Assembly: GCA_902362875.1 (NCBI GenBank) | Contig: CABIYF010000013.1 | Coordinates: 26,385 to 90,384 of the forward strand | Length of the DNA: 64,000 bases | Direction of reading: 5' to 3' | From: Eubacteriaceae bacterium | Lineage (GTDB): Bacteria; Bacillota; Clostridia; Lachnospirales; Lachnospiraceae | Shown here: positions 37,828 to 48,062 of the stretch, one piece after another | Numbering within the stretch: the first letter of the stretch is position 1 | Layout: every line of letters begins with the position of its first letter | The notes under the pieces: model-generated | The model's input: only the letters and a program-made list of their open reading frames with translations | Database searches by the model: none | What the model was told of the DNA's origin: nothing | Translations under genes and position numbers: made by a program

Positions 37828-38310
37828 TCAAAATTCTAACCGCATCTGATTCCAAACAACCCCGCCATGTTCAGACCCAGACACGCCTTCATTCACAAAT
37901 CCAAATTTCGCATAATAATGCACCAGATGATCCTTACAGGTAAGTACCAACCCTTTTCTTCCCTGTGCTTTCGCATCTTCGATTGCACATTTGATCAGTT
38001 CTCCTGCATAGCCGTGTCTTCTGTAAGAAGGTATCGTATTCACCCCGAAGATCATTTGCCACGCACCATTTGGGTTGTGTAGGTCTGCTTTTGCATACAT
38101 CTCATCTGTCAGATCTTTTTCATCCGTTACAAATCCATCTACAAAAGCAATTAATTTATCCCCATCAAACATCAGCCAGAAGTGATCCGCATAGTATTTT
38201 AATCGTTCTGCCAATTCCTCTTTCGTCGCTGCTTCTGCTTGTGGAAAGCATTCCGCTTCTACAGCTGTTACTGCCTCTAAATCCTTAATTGTTGCAGTTC
38301 TTATATTCAT
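37828..38310 (-). CDS. GNAT family N-acetyltransferase
   Basis: 160 residues, acetyl-CoA-dependent acyltransferase fold. Motif A region GVNTIPSYRRHGYAGELIKCAIEDAK (acetyl-CoA pyrophosphate loop RRHGYA) and a C-terminal YYAKFGFVNEGVS block. Similar to spermidine/arylalkylamine-type GNATs; substrate unknown. The final residues EF and stop are encoded in a repeat flank, so the true C-terminus may have been slightly altered. Confidence 0.85.
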   Translation of the reverse strand: MNIRTATIKDLEAVTAVEAECFPQAEAATKEELAERLKYYADHFWLMFDGDKLIAFVDGFVTDEKDLTDEMYAKADLHNPNGAWQMIFGVNTIPSYRRHGYAGELIKCAIEDAKAQGRKGLVLTCKDHLVHYYAKFGFVNEGVSGSEHGGVVWNQMRLEF

Positions 38311-38411
38311 ATGTTTTTCCTTTTCTATTCTTTGTATTATTATATGTAATTTATTGTAACCAGTGTTTATCCCCTTAATGTCTGCAGGTCTTAAGAAACC
38401 TCCTATAGTGA

Positions 38412-38492
38412 CTTCCTAATTTCTCAAATCCTCAAATCTTCCGTCTGCAAGTATCTAAATTGACGACCAATAACGTTCTCCATACACACTCG
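38412..38492. repeat. Family B right-arm remnant
   Basis: Matches 24405-24483 (CAAATCTTCCGTCTGCAA and CGTTCTCCATACACAC) up to the start of the family A element; the left arm is missing. Shows that B is normally joined to A. Confidence 0.6.
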
Positions 38493-38496
38493 TAGT

Positions 38497-38775
38497 GGTT
38501 TGAATAGCCGTCCGTGTATATGAGAAAAACGAAATAATAACATAGAAGATCCAGAACCATTGAAATTTTGCCGTCGTTTTGAACGGTTTGCAGCGAACTT
38601 GGTCGATTGTTTGAGCGTCAAAAACTACCAGTTTTAGTACCTTTGAACGCGAGTTATCGAAGGAAAGTTCGCGTATCAGCGACCGTTCAAAACGGCGAGC
38701 AAAATTTCTGGTCTGGATCTTCTATGTTATTATTTCGTTTTTCTCATATACACATTAACGACTACCCTTCAAACC
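38497..38775. repeat. Palindromic element family A, copy 3
   Basis: 279 bp, about 95 percent like copy 2. Core GGT-CGAT-TGTTTGAGCG ... GCGAGTT-ATCG-AAGGA: the 4-bp helix differs from copy 2 (CGGT/ACCG) at both positions together, keeping the pair. Ends 5 nt from the gntR stop. Confidence 0.88.
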
Positions 38776-38780
38776 AGAAT

Positions 38781-39455
38781 CTAATATTCTTCTTTGATAT
38801 TTCGGATCACTGTCATTTCCTGATTTGTAATATGTTTCTTCATGATCTGGCGTGCTTCTTCTTTCTTTCCAGATTTGATCGCATTGACAAGTTCTTTATG
38901 CTCATTTAATAATACGATATGATAATCTGTGTCTTTTACATATTCCAGACGGTAACGGTAGAACTGTTCTCTTAAGTTTCCTATGATCTGGATCAGACGT
39001 GGGTTTCCTGTTGCATCAAAAATGATGTCATGGAATTCCATATCGCTGTCTGCGATTGCTGCGTTGTCTTCTGATTCGATCGCTGCTTCAAATTCCTGTA
39101 ATGCTGCATCTAATTTTGCTTTACCTTCATCGTCCATTCGTTCTGCTGCAAGTTCTGCTGCAAGTTCTTCCAGAGAACAACGTACTTCCAGTACATCTCT
39201 TAAATCTTTTTCTGTGATTCTTGCAACTTCTGCACCTTTTCTTGGAATCATAACTACAAGACCTTCCAGTTCCAGCTTACGGATTGCTTCACGGACTGGT
39301 GTTCTGCTGACTCCTAATCTATTCGCCAGTGCGATTTCCATCAAACGTTCTCCTGGTGCGAACTCACCTGTGATGATCGCCTGTCTTAATGTATTAAATA
39401 CCACGTCTCTCAGTGGAAGATATTCATTCATATTTACCTTTAATTTATCACTCAT
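38781..39455 (-). CDS. GntR family regulator with FCD domain
   Basis: About 224 residues. ATG 39455 follows AGGAGGAG by 8 nt. N-terminal winged helix (LRQAIITGEFAPGERLME; VSRTPVREAIRKLELEGLV) and the all-helical FCD ligand domain with metal-binding residues around MEFHDIIFDATGNPRL. Usually represses carboxylate or sugar-acid genes; its targets are not evident. Placed after ispE as in other Lachnospiraceae. Confidence 0.93.
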   Translation of the reverse strand: MSDKLKVNMNEYLPLRDVVFNTLRQAIITGEFAPGERLMEIALANRLGVSRTPVREAIRKLELEGLVVMIPRKGAEVARITEKDLRDVLEVRCSLEELAAELAAERMDDEGKAKLDAALQEFEAAIESEDNAAIADSDMEFHDIIFDATGNPRLIQIIGNLREQFYRYRLEYVKDTDYHIVLLNEHKELVNAIKSGKKEEARQIMKKHITNQEMTVIRNIKEEY

Positions 39456-39519
39456 AGTTTCTTCTCCTCCTGCTTTTTCCAATGTATCTTCTATTCTGCT
39501 TTCTTACTGTGAAAATACA

Positions 39520-40386
39520 TTATTGTATCGGTCTGACTACATATGCCTGTTTAATGTCTTTTATGCCCCTTAATGATTCCAGCGCATGATCTGCTGTTTT
39601 CTTATCCTCAAAGATCGCAAAAATCGTTGGACCGCTTCCACTCATCAAAGCTCCCATTGCTCCCTGATCCATCAGGTGTTTCTTTACTTTCTCAATGATC
39701 GGGTATTCTTTGACCGTCACTGTCTCAAGGACATTGTCCAGACGATCGCAGATTCCTCTTAAATCTTTCTTCTTTAAACATTCTAACATGCCGTCAATAT
39801 CTGGGTGTTTCGATAATCCTGGAAGATCCAGATTCTGGTATACAAATGCTGTTGATACACTGATTCCTGGTTTCGCTATCAGTATATAACACTCTGGCAT
39901 TGCATCAACTCTTGAAAGTTTCTCTCCGATTCCTTCAGAAAGTGCCGTTCCTCCCCAGATACAATAAGGAACGTCTGCTCCAAGTGTGACTCCTATCTCA
40001 CATAATTCGTCAATTGACAGTCCCAGATCAAACAATTCATTCATGCCCTTTAATGCTGCAGCACAGTTTGAGCTTCCGCCAGCCATGCCTGCGGCTACTG
40101 GAATTCTCTTGCTTAATTCGATCTCTACACCGTCTTTGATATGATATTTATCCTTTATGAGTTTCACTGCTTTGTATACAAGATTTCTCTCATCTGTTGG
40201 AAGAAATGCGAGATTACAAGTCATCTTGATCTTGTCATCTTTGATCTTCTTCATCGTCAGCAAGTCATAAAGTCCAACCGTCTGCATGATCATGCGTACT
40301 TCATGATATCCATCTTCACGCCTTCTTAAAACATCCAGACCAAGGTTGATTTTCCCATATGATTTTAGAACAATACTATTATCCAT
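39520..40386 (-). CDS. ispE: 4-diphosphocytidyl-2-C-methyl-D-erythritol kinase
   Basis: MEP-pathway isoprenoid enzyme, GHMP kinase family, about 288 residues. ATP-binding PVAAGMAGGSSNCAAAL (~ residue 95) and ALMSGSGPTIFAIF (~ 255). ATG 40386 chosen: AAGGAG lies 5-6 nt upstream; an alternative GTG is two codons earlier. Confidence 0.95.
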   Translation of the reverse strand: MDNSIVLKSYGKINLGLDVLRRREDGYHEVRMIMQTVGLYDLLTMKKIKDDKIKMTCNLAFLPTDERNLVYKAVKLIKDKYHIKDGVEIELSKRIPVAAGMAGGSSNCAAALKGMNELFDLGLSIDELCEIGVTLGADVPYCIWGGTALSEGIGEKLSRVDAMPECYILIAKPGISVSTAFVYQNLDLPGLSKHPDIDGMLECLKKKDLRGICDRLDNVLETVTVKEYPIIEKVKKHLMDQGAMGALMSGSGPTIFAIFEDKKTADHALESLRGIKDIKQAYVVRPIQ

Positions 40387-40478
40387 ATGCACTCCTTTAT
40401 CTCATGTGAAATACTTTCTATCTCACATCTTGTATACAGAATATTATAATATTGTTCTTAAAAAAATGCAATCCTTAT

Positions 40479-42041
40479 TTACTGAAATATTCCTATTTCT
40501 TTTACGATCAAAAGTTTATCTCCGGGTTTTATCTCACCGACTTCCTCATTTTGTTCCCGTATGCTTTCTACCGTCGTAAAATAGGTCTTTGCTATAGACC
40601 ATAAGGTATCTCCTTCTTTTACAACATACCCAACAATCCCCGGAATCTTTCGGATTTTTTCATAATCCAGTGCTTCTTCTTTGATATCCGTCATAATTCT
40701 CTGTCTCGTCTTATGGAAAGAGATAAAATCAAACAAAATGGCCGTTCGGATCTCTATTTCTCCGCCTTCTGTTGGAACTGCACTCATCTGGTCAACCCTG
40801 ACATCCAGCTGATAATCCTCATTTCCACTAAGATTTTTCGTCTCTACAAAAAATGTAAATGGCTCCATATAGGAACTGCTCATGACTGGTGTTGTATCTT
40901 CCGTTGAGAGGTATAAAACGTCTGCCATCCACACACCCTCCACGGACATTCCCTGCTCAGTGATTTCCATATCATCCACTGTTACACTTCCTTTGACGGA
41001 CAATACCTGTAAAAGTTTTCCCGGTTCCTGCTCCATACGGAAACGTTTTCCTGATTTCATTACTGCCTGATTCTTTCCGATCAATGTTTCAAAATCAAAC
41101 ATATGATATTCTGGGATCAGTGTCTTTTCCATACTGCATCCATCATCTACATAAGTGATCTTATGGTCTTCATAAATTTTAATATCACAATCAATCGTTA
41201 CTTCCAAAGAAATAACCCGTTCCTCACCATCTTCATCCGGTCTTACTTCCAGCTGCTGCCCTCCCAGTGACATCCCTATTTTACCGATCATCCCCGGCAT
41301 ACACTCGTAACACTCTAACTGTGTGTCTACAGGAATCTCCCATCGGGCATACTGGACCGGCATTTGCGCATCTTCCCCAAGATATAAGATAAATACATGC
41401 ATGGAACCCTGAATCTCGATCATATGCTCTGCGATCTTTGCCTGAAGGTTTTCGATATCCACCTGTGTCCACAGTACCTGATATATATTTGCCTTGTTTG
41501 CAGGGAGTATGAGTTCTTCTTTTAATCTTGCCAGATCTTTTTTATTTACTATCAGATCCGTAACCTGAATATCTTTCTTCAAAACAGATACATTTTCGTC
41601 ATGGATCGCTATAATTCCTTCTTCCCTCATTTCTTCCGTGACCTGAAATGTAAATGTTAATAATACCCGTATGCTGATCTTTCTTGAATTGATCAGCACC
41701 GTATTAATATCATCGATCGTGTATTGTACTTTGACATAGTCTGAAGGAAGTACCCCGTCAATATGTACATACTCTTCAAATGGAAGTGAATACTCCAAGG
41801 ACTCCAAAAAAGTCGCCGTATCGTTTGTTCCGTAAAGTCCCTGAAATAAAAATTCTCCTTTCATCCTGACACGGTCGATCATCATTTCTGTTTCCTGTAT
41901 CTTTACCATACCTCTTGTCTGAATCATCTTTTCAACATCTGGTTTTGTATCTGCAACATTACAATCCTGATCGATCGTGATCTGCATCTGTTTCTTTGCC
42001 TTCGCCACAATCCCATAAAATTCTTTTTTCTCAAAATCCAT
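40479..42041 (-). CDS. SipL-like spore coat assembly protein (SPOCS + LysM)
   Basis: About 520 residues: repeated SPOCS (DUF3794) domains over residues ~1-460 and a C-terminal LysM domain (YVVKEGDTLWSIAKTYF). The architecture matches SipL, which binds SpoIVA at the forespore surface in Clostridioides difficile. Start at ATG 42041 after GGGAGG. Its presence implies a spore-forming lineage, though by itself it does not prove sporulation. Lies between veg and ispE. Confidence 0.88.
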   Translation of the reverse strand: MDFEKKEFYGIVAKAKKQMQITIDQDCNVADTKPDVEKMIQTRGMVKIQETEMMIDRVRMKGEFLFQGLYGTNDTATFLESLEYSLPFEEYVHIDGVLPSDYVKVQYTIDDINTVLINSRKISIRVLLTFTFQVTEEMREEGIIAIHDENVSVLKKDIQVTDLIVNKKDLARLKEELILPANKANIYQVLWTQVDIENLQAKIAEHMIEIQGSMHVFILYLGEDAQMPVQYARWEIPVDTQLECYECMPGMIGKIGMSLGGQQLEVRPDEDGEERVISLEVTIDCDIKIYEDHKITYVDDGCSMEKTLIPEYHMFDFETLIGKNQAVMKSGKRFRMEQEPGKLLQVLSVKGSVTVDDMEITEQGMSVEGVWMADVLYLSTEDTTPVMSSSYMEPFTFFVETKNLSGNEDYQLDVRVDQMSAVPTEGGEIEIRTAILFDFISFHKTRQRIMTDIKEEALDYEKIRKIPGIVGYVVKEGDTLWSIAKTYFTTVESIREQNEEVGEIKPGDKLLIVKEIGIFQ

Positions 42042-42107
42042 AAAAAAATTCCTCCCTGTCTGTATATACAAATATATTCAGACAAGGAGGATTCTATGCA
42101 TCATCTG

Positions 42108-42356
42108 TTAGTTTTCTAAAAGCATCATGCGGACATCTCTGGTGATCACATCTTGATAGCTGAAGCTTACTGTTTTATTCTGGTCACTGCCTTCTGTATT
42201 CTCCAGTTCTACCAAAAAGATATTTGGATATGTCTGTTTGATCACGCCTTCTGCTGTCACAAATTTATGTCGTCCTCTGTTTGCACTAATCTTGATTTTG
42301 CTGCCAATCTGGTTCTTAATTGACTGGCGTACTCTGTTAAGATCTAATTGTGTCAT
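42108..42356 (-). CDS. veg: Veg protein
   Basis: 82 residues, full-length Veg (DUF1021): IKNQIGSKIKISANRGRHK and the NIFLVELEN segment. In Bacillus subtilis Veg promotes biofilm matrix gene expression by interfering with SinR; function in Clostridia is unknown. Located upstream of sipL and ispE, the conserved order. Confidence 0.93.
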   Translation of the reverse strand: MTQLDLNRVRQSIKNQIGSKIKISANRGRHKFVTAEGVIKQTYPNIFLVELENTEGSDQNKTVSFSYQDVITRDVRMMLLEN

Positions 42357-42508
42357 AAATTCACCTCTTCCATATACAGAATATTCTGGAAATTCTGTAT
42401 AATGATTTTAATATTATAACATTTTGCCCAGTTTTTGTCAAATTTATGCATACAATATACTTTATTTAAACATGAAAGAACCCTGATTTACAGAATCCTC
42501 TTATAAAT

Positions 42509-42558
42509 AAAAAAGGCTGGGAATCCAGAGGATTTCTCCTGATGTTTTCCCAGTCTTT
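42509..42558 (-). terminator. Terminator after the PrsA-like gene
   Basis: Minus-strand stem AAGACTGGGAA / ATTCCCAGCCTT with an inner AGAAATCCTCTGGATT portion, then TTTTTTATTT. Separates the pth-mfd-foldase genes from veg. Confidence 0.8.
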
Positions 42559-42609
42559 CTATATTCGTTCTTATAAACCTTTCAGCTTATCTTCTGACGA
42601 TCCTGCAAA

Positions 42610-43719
42610 TTATTTGCTCTTTGTAGTCTTGCTTGATGTTGTTGCAGTTGTAGTTGATTCAGAAGTTGCGGTTGTAGATGCTGTTGTAGCTTTGTATTTG
42701 AATTTAACTTCTTTCCACAGATCCTGATCTACGGATTTTGTGTCATCCCAGTCTTTGTCAGCTGATTTTGTCCACTTCTTGTATACTTTCTCGTATGCTG
42801 CCTGCTGTTTTTCCTGCAGAAGTGTGGATTTGTTTGTTGCTGCAGCTGATGTATCGTTTGGATTTAACATCTTGATGATCACGTATGCATCATCGAGTTC
42901 TACAACTCCGCTTACCTGATTCTTCTTAAGTTTCGCTGCTGCTGCCTCAAATTTATCTCCTAATTCAGATTTTCCTTTTGTGTAGGATTCTTCATTGTCA
43001 GAGTTTACGCTGAATTTCTTAGCTACAGAGCTTACACTCTGGCCTTTTTTGATCATCTTTAGTGCAGATTTTGCTTTCTTTAACTGATCTTTCTTCTCAG
43101 CGGCTGTCATATCTTTTTCTTTTCCAGTCTTGCTGTCTGTTGTCTTTGTTGTGAAGACAAGTTTGTAAACTTTGACTGTCTTAGCTTCATCATCAGATAC
43201 TGTTACGTTCGCTTTCTTGATGATCGCCTGCATCACTTTACTTGCAATTGTGCTTTCTTCGTAAAGTTTCTGGATCGTATCTTTGTCAGCTTCTGTCTTC
43301 TTCATGACTTTCTTACCTGTTTCGTCTTTTGCGAAGGCATCTACGCTTTCTTTGATCTGTTTCTTCTCTGATTTTGTTAATTTGACATTATAGTCATCTG
43401 CGTGCGCTGCTAAAACTTTAATCTGTTTTAACTGGCTGATAACGCTGTCTTTGACTGACTGCTGCATTGTGATCTTCTTACCTTTGCTGTCTGTTCCAAC
43501 CTGCATAGACCACATGCTGTCTCCAAAGTATGCTCCATACTGTGCTTCTGCCTGATACTGCATGATTCTTGCATATACGTGAGCTTCCTGGAATGTTACT
43601 TCTTGTCCTGCATATTCAAATAATGTCTTCTCGTTCTTACTCTTACATCCTGTAAATAAAGAAAGAGTTAACGCAAGAACTGCAGTTAAGCATAGCAACT
43701 TCTTTGCTAATTTCTTCAT
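42610..43719 (-). CDS. PrsA-like peptidyl-prolyl isomerase lipoprotein
   Basis: 369 residues. Lipoprotein signal with lipobox LSLFTGC (Cys ~25), SurA-like N-terminal helices (residues ~35-170), a parvulin-type PPIase domain (~180-290, KVYKLVFTTKT ... GELGDKFEAAAAKLKK region) and a Thr/Ser-rich C-terminal tail. Extracellular chaperone for secreted proteins. The PPIase core is divergent, so catalytic activity is uncertain. Just downstream of mfd. Confidence 0.85.
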   Translation of the reverse strand: MKKLAKKLLCLTAVLALTLSLFTGCKSKNEKTLFEYAGQEVTFQEAHVYARIMQYQAEAQYGAYFGDSMWSMQVGTDSKGKKITMQQSVKDSVISQLKQIKVLAAHADDYNVKLTKSEKKQIKESVDAFAKDETGKKVMKKTEADKDTIQKLYEESTIASKVMQAIIKKANVTVSDDEAKTVKVYKLVFTTKTTDSKTGKEKDMTAAEKKDQLKKAKSALKMIKKGQSVSSVAKKFSVNSDNEESYTKGKSELGDKFEAAAAKLKKNQVSGVVELDDAYVIIKMLNPNDTSAAATNKSTLLQEKQQAAYEKVYKKWTKSADKDWDDTKSVDQDLWKEVKFKYKATTASTTATSESTTTATTSSKTTKSK

Positions 43720-43782
43720 TTCATTTTCTCCTTCATATTTGAATTATATTCAGTTTATATCTTGCGATATTATAGCACAAAA

Positions 43783-46700
43783 CTATCGGATTATCAACGA
43801 ATTGAGCGAGTTCACACAATGTTCAATCTTTTCTAACTGTTTTACTTTCTTTGTTTTTGAAAGGTCTAATACAAATGTTGGATTCTTCCCTGCCTGGAAG
43901 GATAGTTCACGTTTGTATTCCTCCAATACTTCCGGTATTTTTTCTATGTCTACTGCTGCATCCGGCTTCATTTCAAATGAGATTTTTTCTCCTTTTTGTT
44001 TCACATCCGTCATATAAGCATGATGTGCCAGTGCTTTTAAGTAGGCGACATATAAAAGATTGTGGACTGCTTTTGGCATTTCTCCAAAACGGTCGATCAA
44101 TTCATCTGTCATATCTTCCATCTCATCTTTTGACTCGATCGAAGAAATACGTTTGTATAATTCCAGTTTCTGATATTCGTTGTATACATATGCTACCGGA
44201 ATGAATGCATTGATATCAAGGTCAAGCGTTGTATCAAATTCTTCCTCTTCTCCAAGCTCTCCTTTTAATTTCAGCACTGCCTCATTTAACATCTTACAAT
44301 AAAGATCGTATCCGACTGCTTCCATATGACCAGACTGTGCCTGTCCGAGAAGGTTTCCAGCTCCACGAATCTCCAGATCTCTCATGGCAATCTTATATCC
44401 AGAGCCTAAATCCGTAAATTCACGAATTGCCTGCAGACGCTTTTCTGCTGTCTCTTTTAACAACGTGTTCTTCTTATACATCAAAAATGCAAATGCATTT
44501 CTGTTAGATCTTCCGACACGTCCTCGAAGCTGATACAGCTGTGACAATCCGAGCTGATTTGCATCATGAATGATCATCGTATTTACATTTGGAATATCAA
44601 GACCAGTCTCAATGATCGTTGTTGATACAAGAACGTCAATCTCATGATTCATAAATCCCATCATGATCTCTTCCAGTTCTCTTTCTTTCATCTGTCCATG
44701 GGCAAATGCTACTTTGGCATCTGGCAGTAGTTTTTGCAATTCGGCCGTAACTTCTGCGATATTATTTACACGGTTATACACATAGTATACCTGTCCGCCA
44801 CGCGTCATTTCACGGTAGACGGCTTCTTTTACCAGTTCTTCGTTATATTCCATAACATAAGTCTGAATCGCCCTTCGATCATGTGGCGGCTCTTCTAACA
44901 CACTCATGTCACGGATTCCGATCAGACTCATATGCAAGGTTCTTGGAATCGGAGTCGCGGACAGAGAAAGGACATCGACGTCTTTCTTCATCGTCTTGAT
45001 CTTCTCTTTGTGTGTAACTCCGAAACGCTGTTCCTCATCAATGACAAGCAGACCAAGATTCTTATACTGCATATCTTTTGACAATAAACGATGCGTTCCA
45101 ATTACAACATCCACGGTTCCGTTTTTGAGACCTTCGATCGTTTCCCTCTGCTCTTTTGGCGTACAGAATCTTGACATCATGCGGACTGTGATCGGGTAAT
45201 TATGAAATCTCTGGGCAAATGTATTGTAATGCTGTTGTGCAAGAATGGTTGTCGGTACAAGGTAAGCCACCTGTTTTCCATTATCCACCGCCTTAAATGC
45301 CGCTCGTATCGCTACTTCTGTCTTTCCATATCCGACATCCCCGCAGATCAGACGATCCATGATCTTCTTGCTTTCCATATCACGTTTCGTATCATCAATC
45401 GCATTTAACTGATCCTGTGTCTCATCATATGGGAATAATTCTTCGAATTCTTTCTGCCATACGGAGTCTTTATCATAGATATAACCTTCTTTTGCCTGTC
45501 TTACGGCATATAACTGCACAAGTTCCTGTGCGATATCTTTTACCTGGCCTCTGACACGGCTTTTTGTCTTCTTCCATTCGTTTCCGCCCAGCTTGTGCAG
45601 CTTCGGCTTTTTGGCGTTTGCACTTGCATATTTGGCAATCTGGTCCAGTGCGGAAGCTAAGATAAATAAGTTATCTCCGCCCTGATATTCAATGCTGATA
45701 TAATCTTTTTCCACACCATCTGTCGTGATCTTTTCGATTCCACGATAAATACCAACTCCGTGTTTTTCATGAACAACATAATCCCCGATGTTGATATCTG
45801 CAAAACTGTGAATCTTCTGCCCCAGCTTTTTCTTTTCTTTTTTTCTTCGCTGTTTTTCTTTTCTTCCTTTAAAAATGTCACCTTCAGAAATCAATACCCA
45901 TTTGACTGCCGGATACTCGATTCCTGTCAAAAGTTTTCCTGCCGTCACAACGATCTGTCCTGCTTCTACTTCATGGGTAAAATCTTTATCGTAAGTGACA
46001 ACCAGTCCATTCTGCCTTAGATCATCACTTAAACGTTTTGCCCTTGTGACAGATGGAGATGCAACAACGATCCTGTAATCCTTTTTCTGATATTTTGTAA
46101 GGTCTTTGACAAGCTGTTCAAAACTGTTGTTATAAGACTGAATGGATTTCGTCTCCATAAATAATGTTTTGGATACTGCAAAATCTCTGACTTCTGCGGA
46201 TATGACAGAATAACAGATCATCGGATGTTTCTCGATCTGATACAAAATACTTTCATAATCTGTCACGGTATGTGCCTGTTTTGGAAGCAGGTATCCGCCT
46301 TCTAAACGGCTTTTCATACTCTCTGAGAATTCAAGATAAAATGCATCTGCTCTTTCTCTGATATGTTTTGGCTCGTCAAAATAAATGACACTTTCTTTTG
46401 GGAAATAATCTAAAATGCATTCTGTATTTTCATAAAAGTATGGAAGATATCCTTCTACACCGATCAGCATATGAAGTTCTTTTAATTCCTCACGAACTCG
46501 GTCCATTTCTTTTCTTAAGCGGGCCTGCTGGTCTGTTTTCTTCTCTTTTTTGAATTTCTGGACTAACTTTTCATAGTCCTCTTCCATCTGGCAAAGACCA
46601 TGCATGATTCTTGGCTGATTCAAAATGATCTCGGATGCAGGATAGATCGTCAGTGTCTCTACCTCCTCGATCGATCTCTGGCTTTCTTTATCAAAACTTC

Positions 46701-47304
46701 GGATAGAATCAATCTCATCTCCCCAAAGTTCGATACGATATGGGCTTTCCTGTGTATATGGGAAAATATCAATGATACCGCCACGAACTGCAAACTCGCC
46801 CGGAGCCTCAACAAATGGTGCTTTTTCGTAGCCTCTGGCAACAAATTCTTCTGCGATCGCTGCTTCTTCTAATGTTTGTCCTGTCTTAAATGTCATTTTA
46901 TGATTTTTGATATCATTTAATGGCACAACCTGATCCATCACAGCATCGATCGTCATGACAAAGGTTCCACATTTATCATCTAAAATCTGTTTGATCGCCA
47001 GCATACGATCTCTTGCGATCGCATTTCCATGAACATCGGCTGTATAAAACAGTGGGTCTTTTGCTGGAATATACTGTGCCTTTTCTCCAAAGAAACGGCT
47101 TGCTTCCACCCACTGTCTTGCCTTGTTCTCATCTGGCACAATGATGATCTTAAATTGTTTTTTCTTTTTATTTCCGATCAGACTTGTAAGATGCCATTTT
47201 GCTGTGTCCGTACATCCTGATACAAGAACCGGACCACGGTAATCTTCAATTCCTTCTATTAATTGTCTGTATACCGGATCATTTTTTAATATATGTTCTA
47301 ACAC
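43783..47304 (-). CDS. mfd: Transcription-repair coupling factor
   Basis: 1173 residues, normal length. Ordered domains: UvrB-like N-terminal modules (1-~330), CarD-like RNA polymerase-interaction domain (~495-565, VHEKHGVGIYRGI), superfamily II translocase with Walker A GDVGYGKTEVAIRAAF and DEEQRFG box, helicase C with QLRGRVGRSNR, and the TRCF C-terminal domain. Removes stalled polymerase and recruits UvrA. Three nt after pth. Confidence 0.98.
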   Translation of the reverse strand: MLEHILKNDPVYRQLIEGIEDYRGPVLVSGCTDTAKWHLTSLIGNKKKKQFKIIIVPDENKARQWVEASRFFGEKAQYIPAKDPLFYTADVHGNAIARDRMLAIKQILDDKCGTFVMTIDAVMDQVVPLNDIKNHKMTFKTGQTLEEAAIAEEFVARGYEKAPFVEAPGEFAVRGGIIDIFPYTQESPYRIELWGDEIDSIRSFDKESQRSIEEVETLTIYPASEIILNQPRIMHGLCQMEEDYEKLVQKFKKEKKTDQQARLRKEMDRVREELKELHMLIGVEGYLPYFYENTECILDYFPKESVIYFDEPKHIRERADAFYLEFSESMKSRLEGGYLLPKQAHTVTDYESILYQIEKHPMICYSVISAEVRDFAVSKTLFMETKSIQSYNNSFEQLVKDLTKYQKKDYRIVVASPSVTRAKRLSDDLRQNGLVVTYDKDFTHEVEAGQIVVTAGKLLTGIEYPAVKWVLISEGDIFKGRKEKQRRKKEKKKLGQKIHSFADINIGDYVVHEKHGVGIYRGIEKITTDGVEKDYISIEYQGGDNLFILASALDQIAKYASANAKKPKLHKLGGNEWKKTKSRVRGQVKDIAQELVQLYAVRQAKEGYIYDKDSVWQKEFEELFPYDETQDQLNAIDDTKRDMESKKIMDRLICGDVGYGKTEVAIRAAFKAVDNGKQVAYLVPTTILAQQHYNTFAQRFHNYPITVRMMSRFCTPKEQRETIEGLKNGTVDVVIGTHRLLSKDMQYKNLGLLVIDEEQRFGVTHKEKIKTMKKDVDVLSLSATPIPRTLHMSLIGIRDMSVLEEPPHDRRAIQTYVMEYNEELVKEAVYREMTRGGQVYYVYNRVNNIAEVTAELQKLLPDAKVAFAHGQMKERELEEIMMGFMNHEIDVLVSTTIIETGLDIPNVNTMIIHDANQLGLSQLYQLRGRVGRSNRNAFAFLMYKKNTLLKETAEKRLQAIREFTDLGSGYKIAMRDLEIRGAGNLLGQAQSGHMEAVGYDLYCKMLNEAVLKLKGELGEEEEFDTTLDLDINAFIPVAYVYNEYQKLELYKRISSIESKDEMEDMTDELIDRFGEMPKAVHNLLYVAYLKALAHHAYMTDVKQKGEKISFEMKPDAAVDIEKIPEVLEEYKRELSFQAGKNPTFVLDLSKTKKVKQLEKIEHCVNSLNSLIIR

Positions 47305-47307
47305 TTT

Positions 47308-47880
47308 CTATCCCTGCTTTTTCTTATTGTGGCGGTTCATCGCTTCTGTGATGTCGCCCATAACGATCAGCTGTACTGCATCGTACACTTCATCAAAACG
47401 TTCTGCAAAGATTGCCTGTTCCTGCTTTGTAAAATGTCCTAACACGTAATCTGCCAGATCGTATCCTTTTGGTTTCTCCCCAACACCGATCTTCACTCTT
47501 GGGAAATCCATGCTTCCTAAATGATTGATAATGCTTTTTAAACCATTATGTCCACCAGCACTTCCTTTTCTTCGGATGCGCAGTCTTCCGACATCCAGAT
47601 CAATGTCATCATGGATGATAATAAAATCTTCTGGCTCGAGTTTATAAAAATCCATGATCGGGCGGAGACTTTCTCCACTTAGATTCATAAATGTCTGTGG
47701 TTTTACGAGAAGAACTTTCTCTCCTCCCATATATCCTGTACCGATCAGTGCTTTATGTTTCCCTGTATTTATACTTATGCCTTCTTTGTCTGCAATATAA
47801 TCAAGGGCTTCAAATCCAATATTGTGTCTTGTGTTGTCATATTTCTTTCCTGGATTCCCCAGTCCAACGATTACTTTCAT
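47308..47880 (-). CDS. pth: Peptidyl-tRNA hydrolase
   Basis: 190 residues. Starts MKVIVGLGNPGKKYDNTRHN; catalytic His in TRHNIGFE (~20) and Asp region HDDIDL (~ 93); GGHNGLKSI block. Recycles peptidyl-tRNA. Directly upstream of mfd as in many Firmicutes. Confidence 0.97.
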   Translation of the reverse strand: MKVIVGLGNPGKKYDNTRHNIGFEALDYIADKEGISINTGKHKALIGTGYMGGEKVLLVKPQTFMNLSGESLRPIMDFYKLEPEDFIIIHDDIDLDVGRLRIRRKGSAGGHNGLKSIINHLGSMDFPRVKIGVGEKPKGYDLADYVLGHFTKQEQAIFAERFDEVYDAVQLIVMGDITEAMNRHNKKKQG

Positions 47881-47932
47881 AAGATATTCTCCTTCTGCTT
47901 TCTAAAATGTATGTATTTATTCCACTGACAAA

Positions 47933-47961
47933 CACCCGGAAATCGTTTGATTCCCGGGTTG
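47933..47961. terminator. Hairpin between aroF and pth
   Basis: ACCCGGAAATC-GTTT-GATTCCCGGGT stem with one mismatch; a T-rich tail is clear only on the plus strand (CTTTTTCTTTATTT), while the minus side reads GTTTGTC. Most likely still ends aroF transcription. Confidence 0.55.
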
Positions 47962-48062
47962 TCTTTTTCTTTATTTAATTATAGTATATCCCAATTTGTA
48001 TTTATCAGCAAGATTTTTTCCTTTGTTTTGCCGATCATTATATCTCGTTATATCATCTCAAA

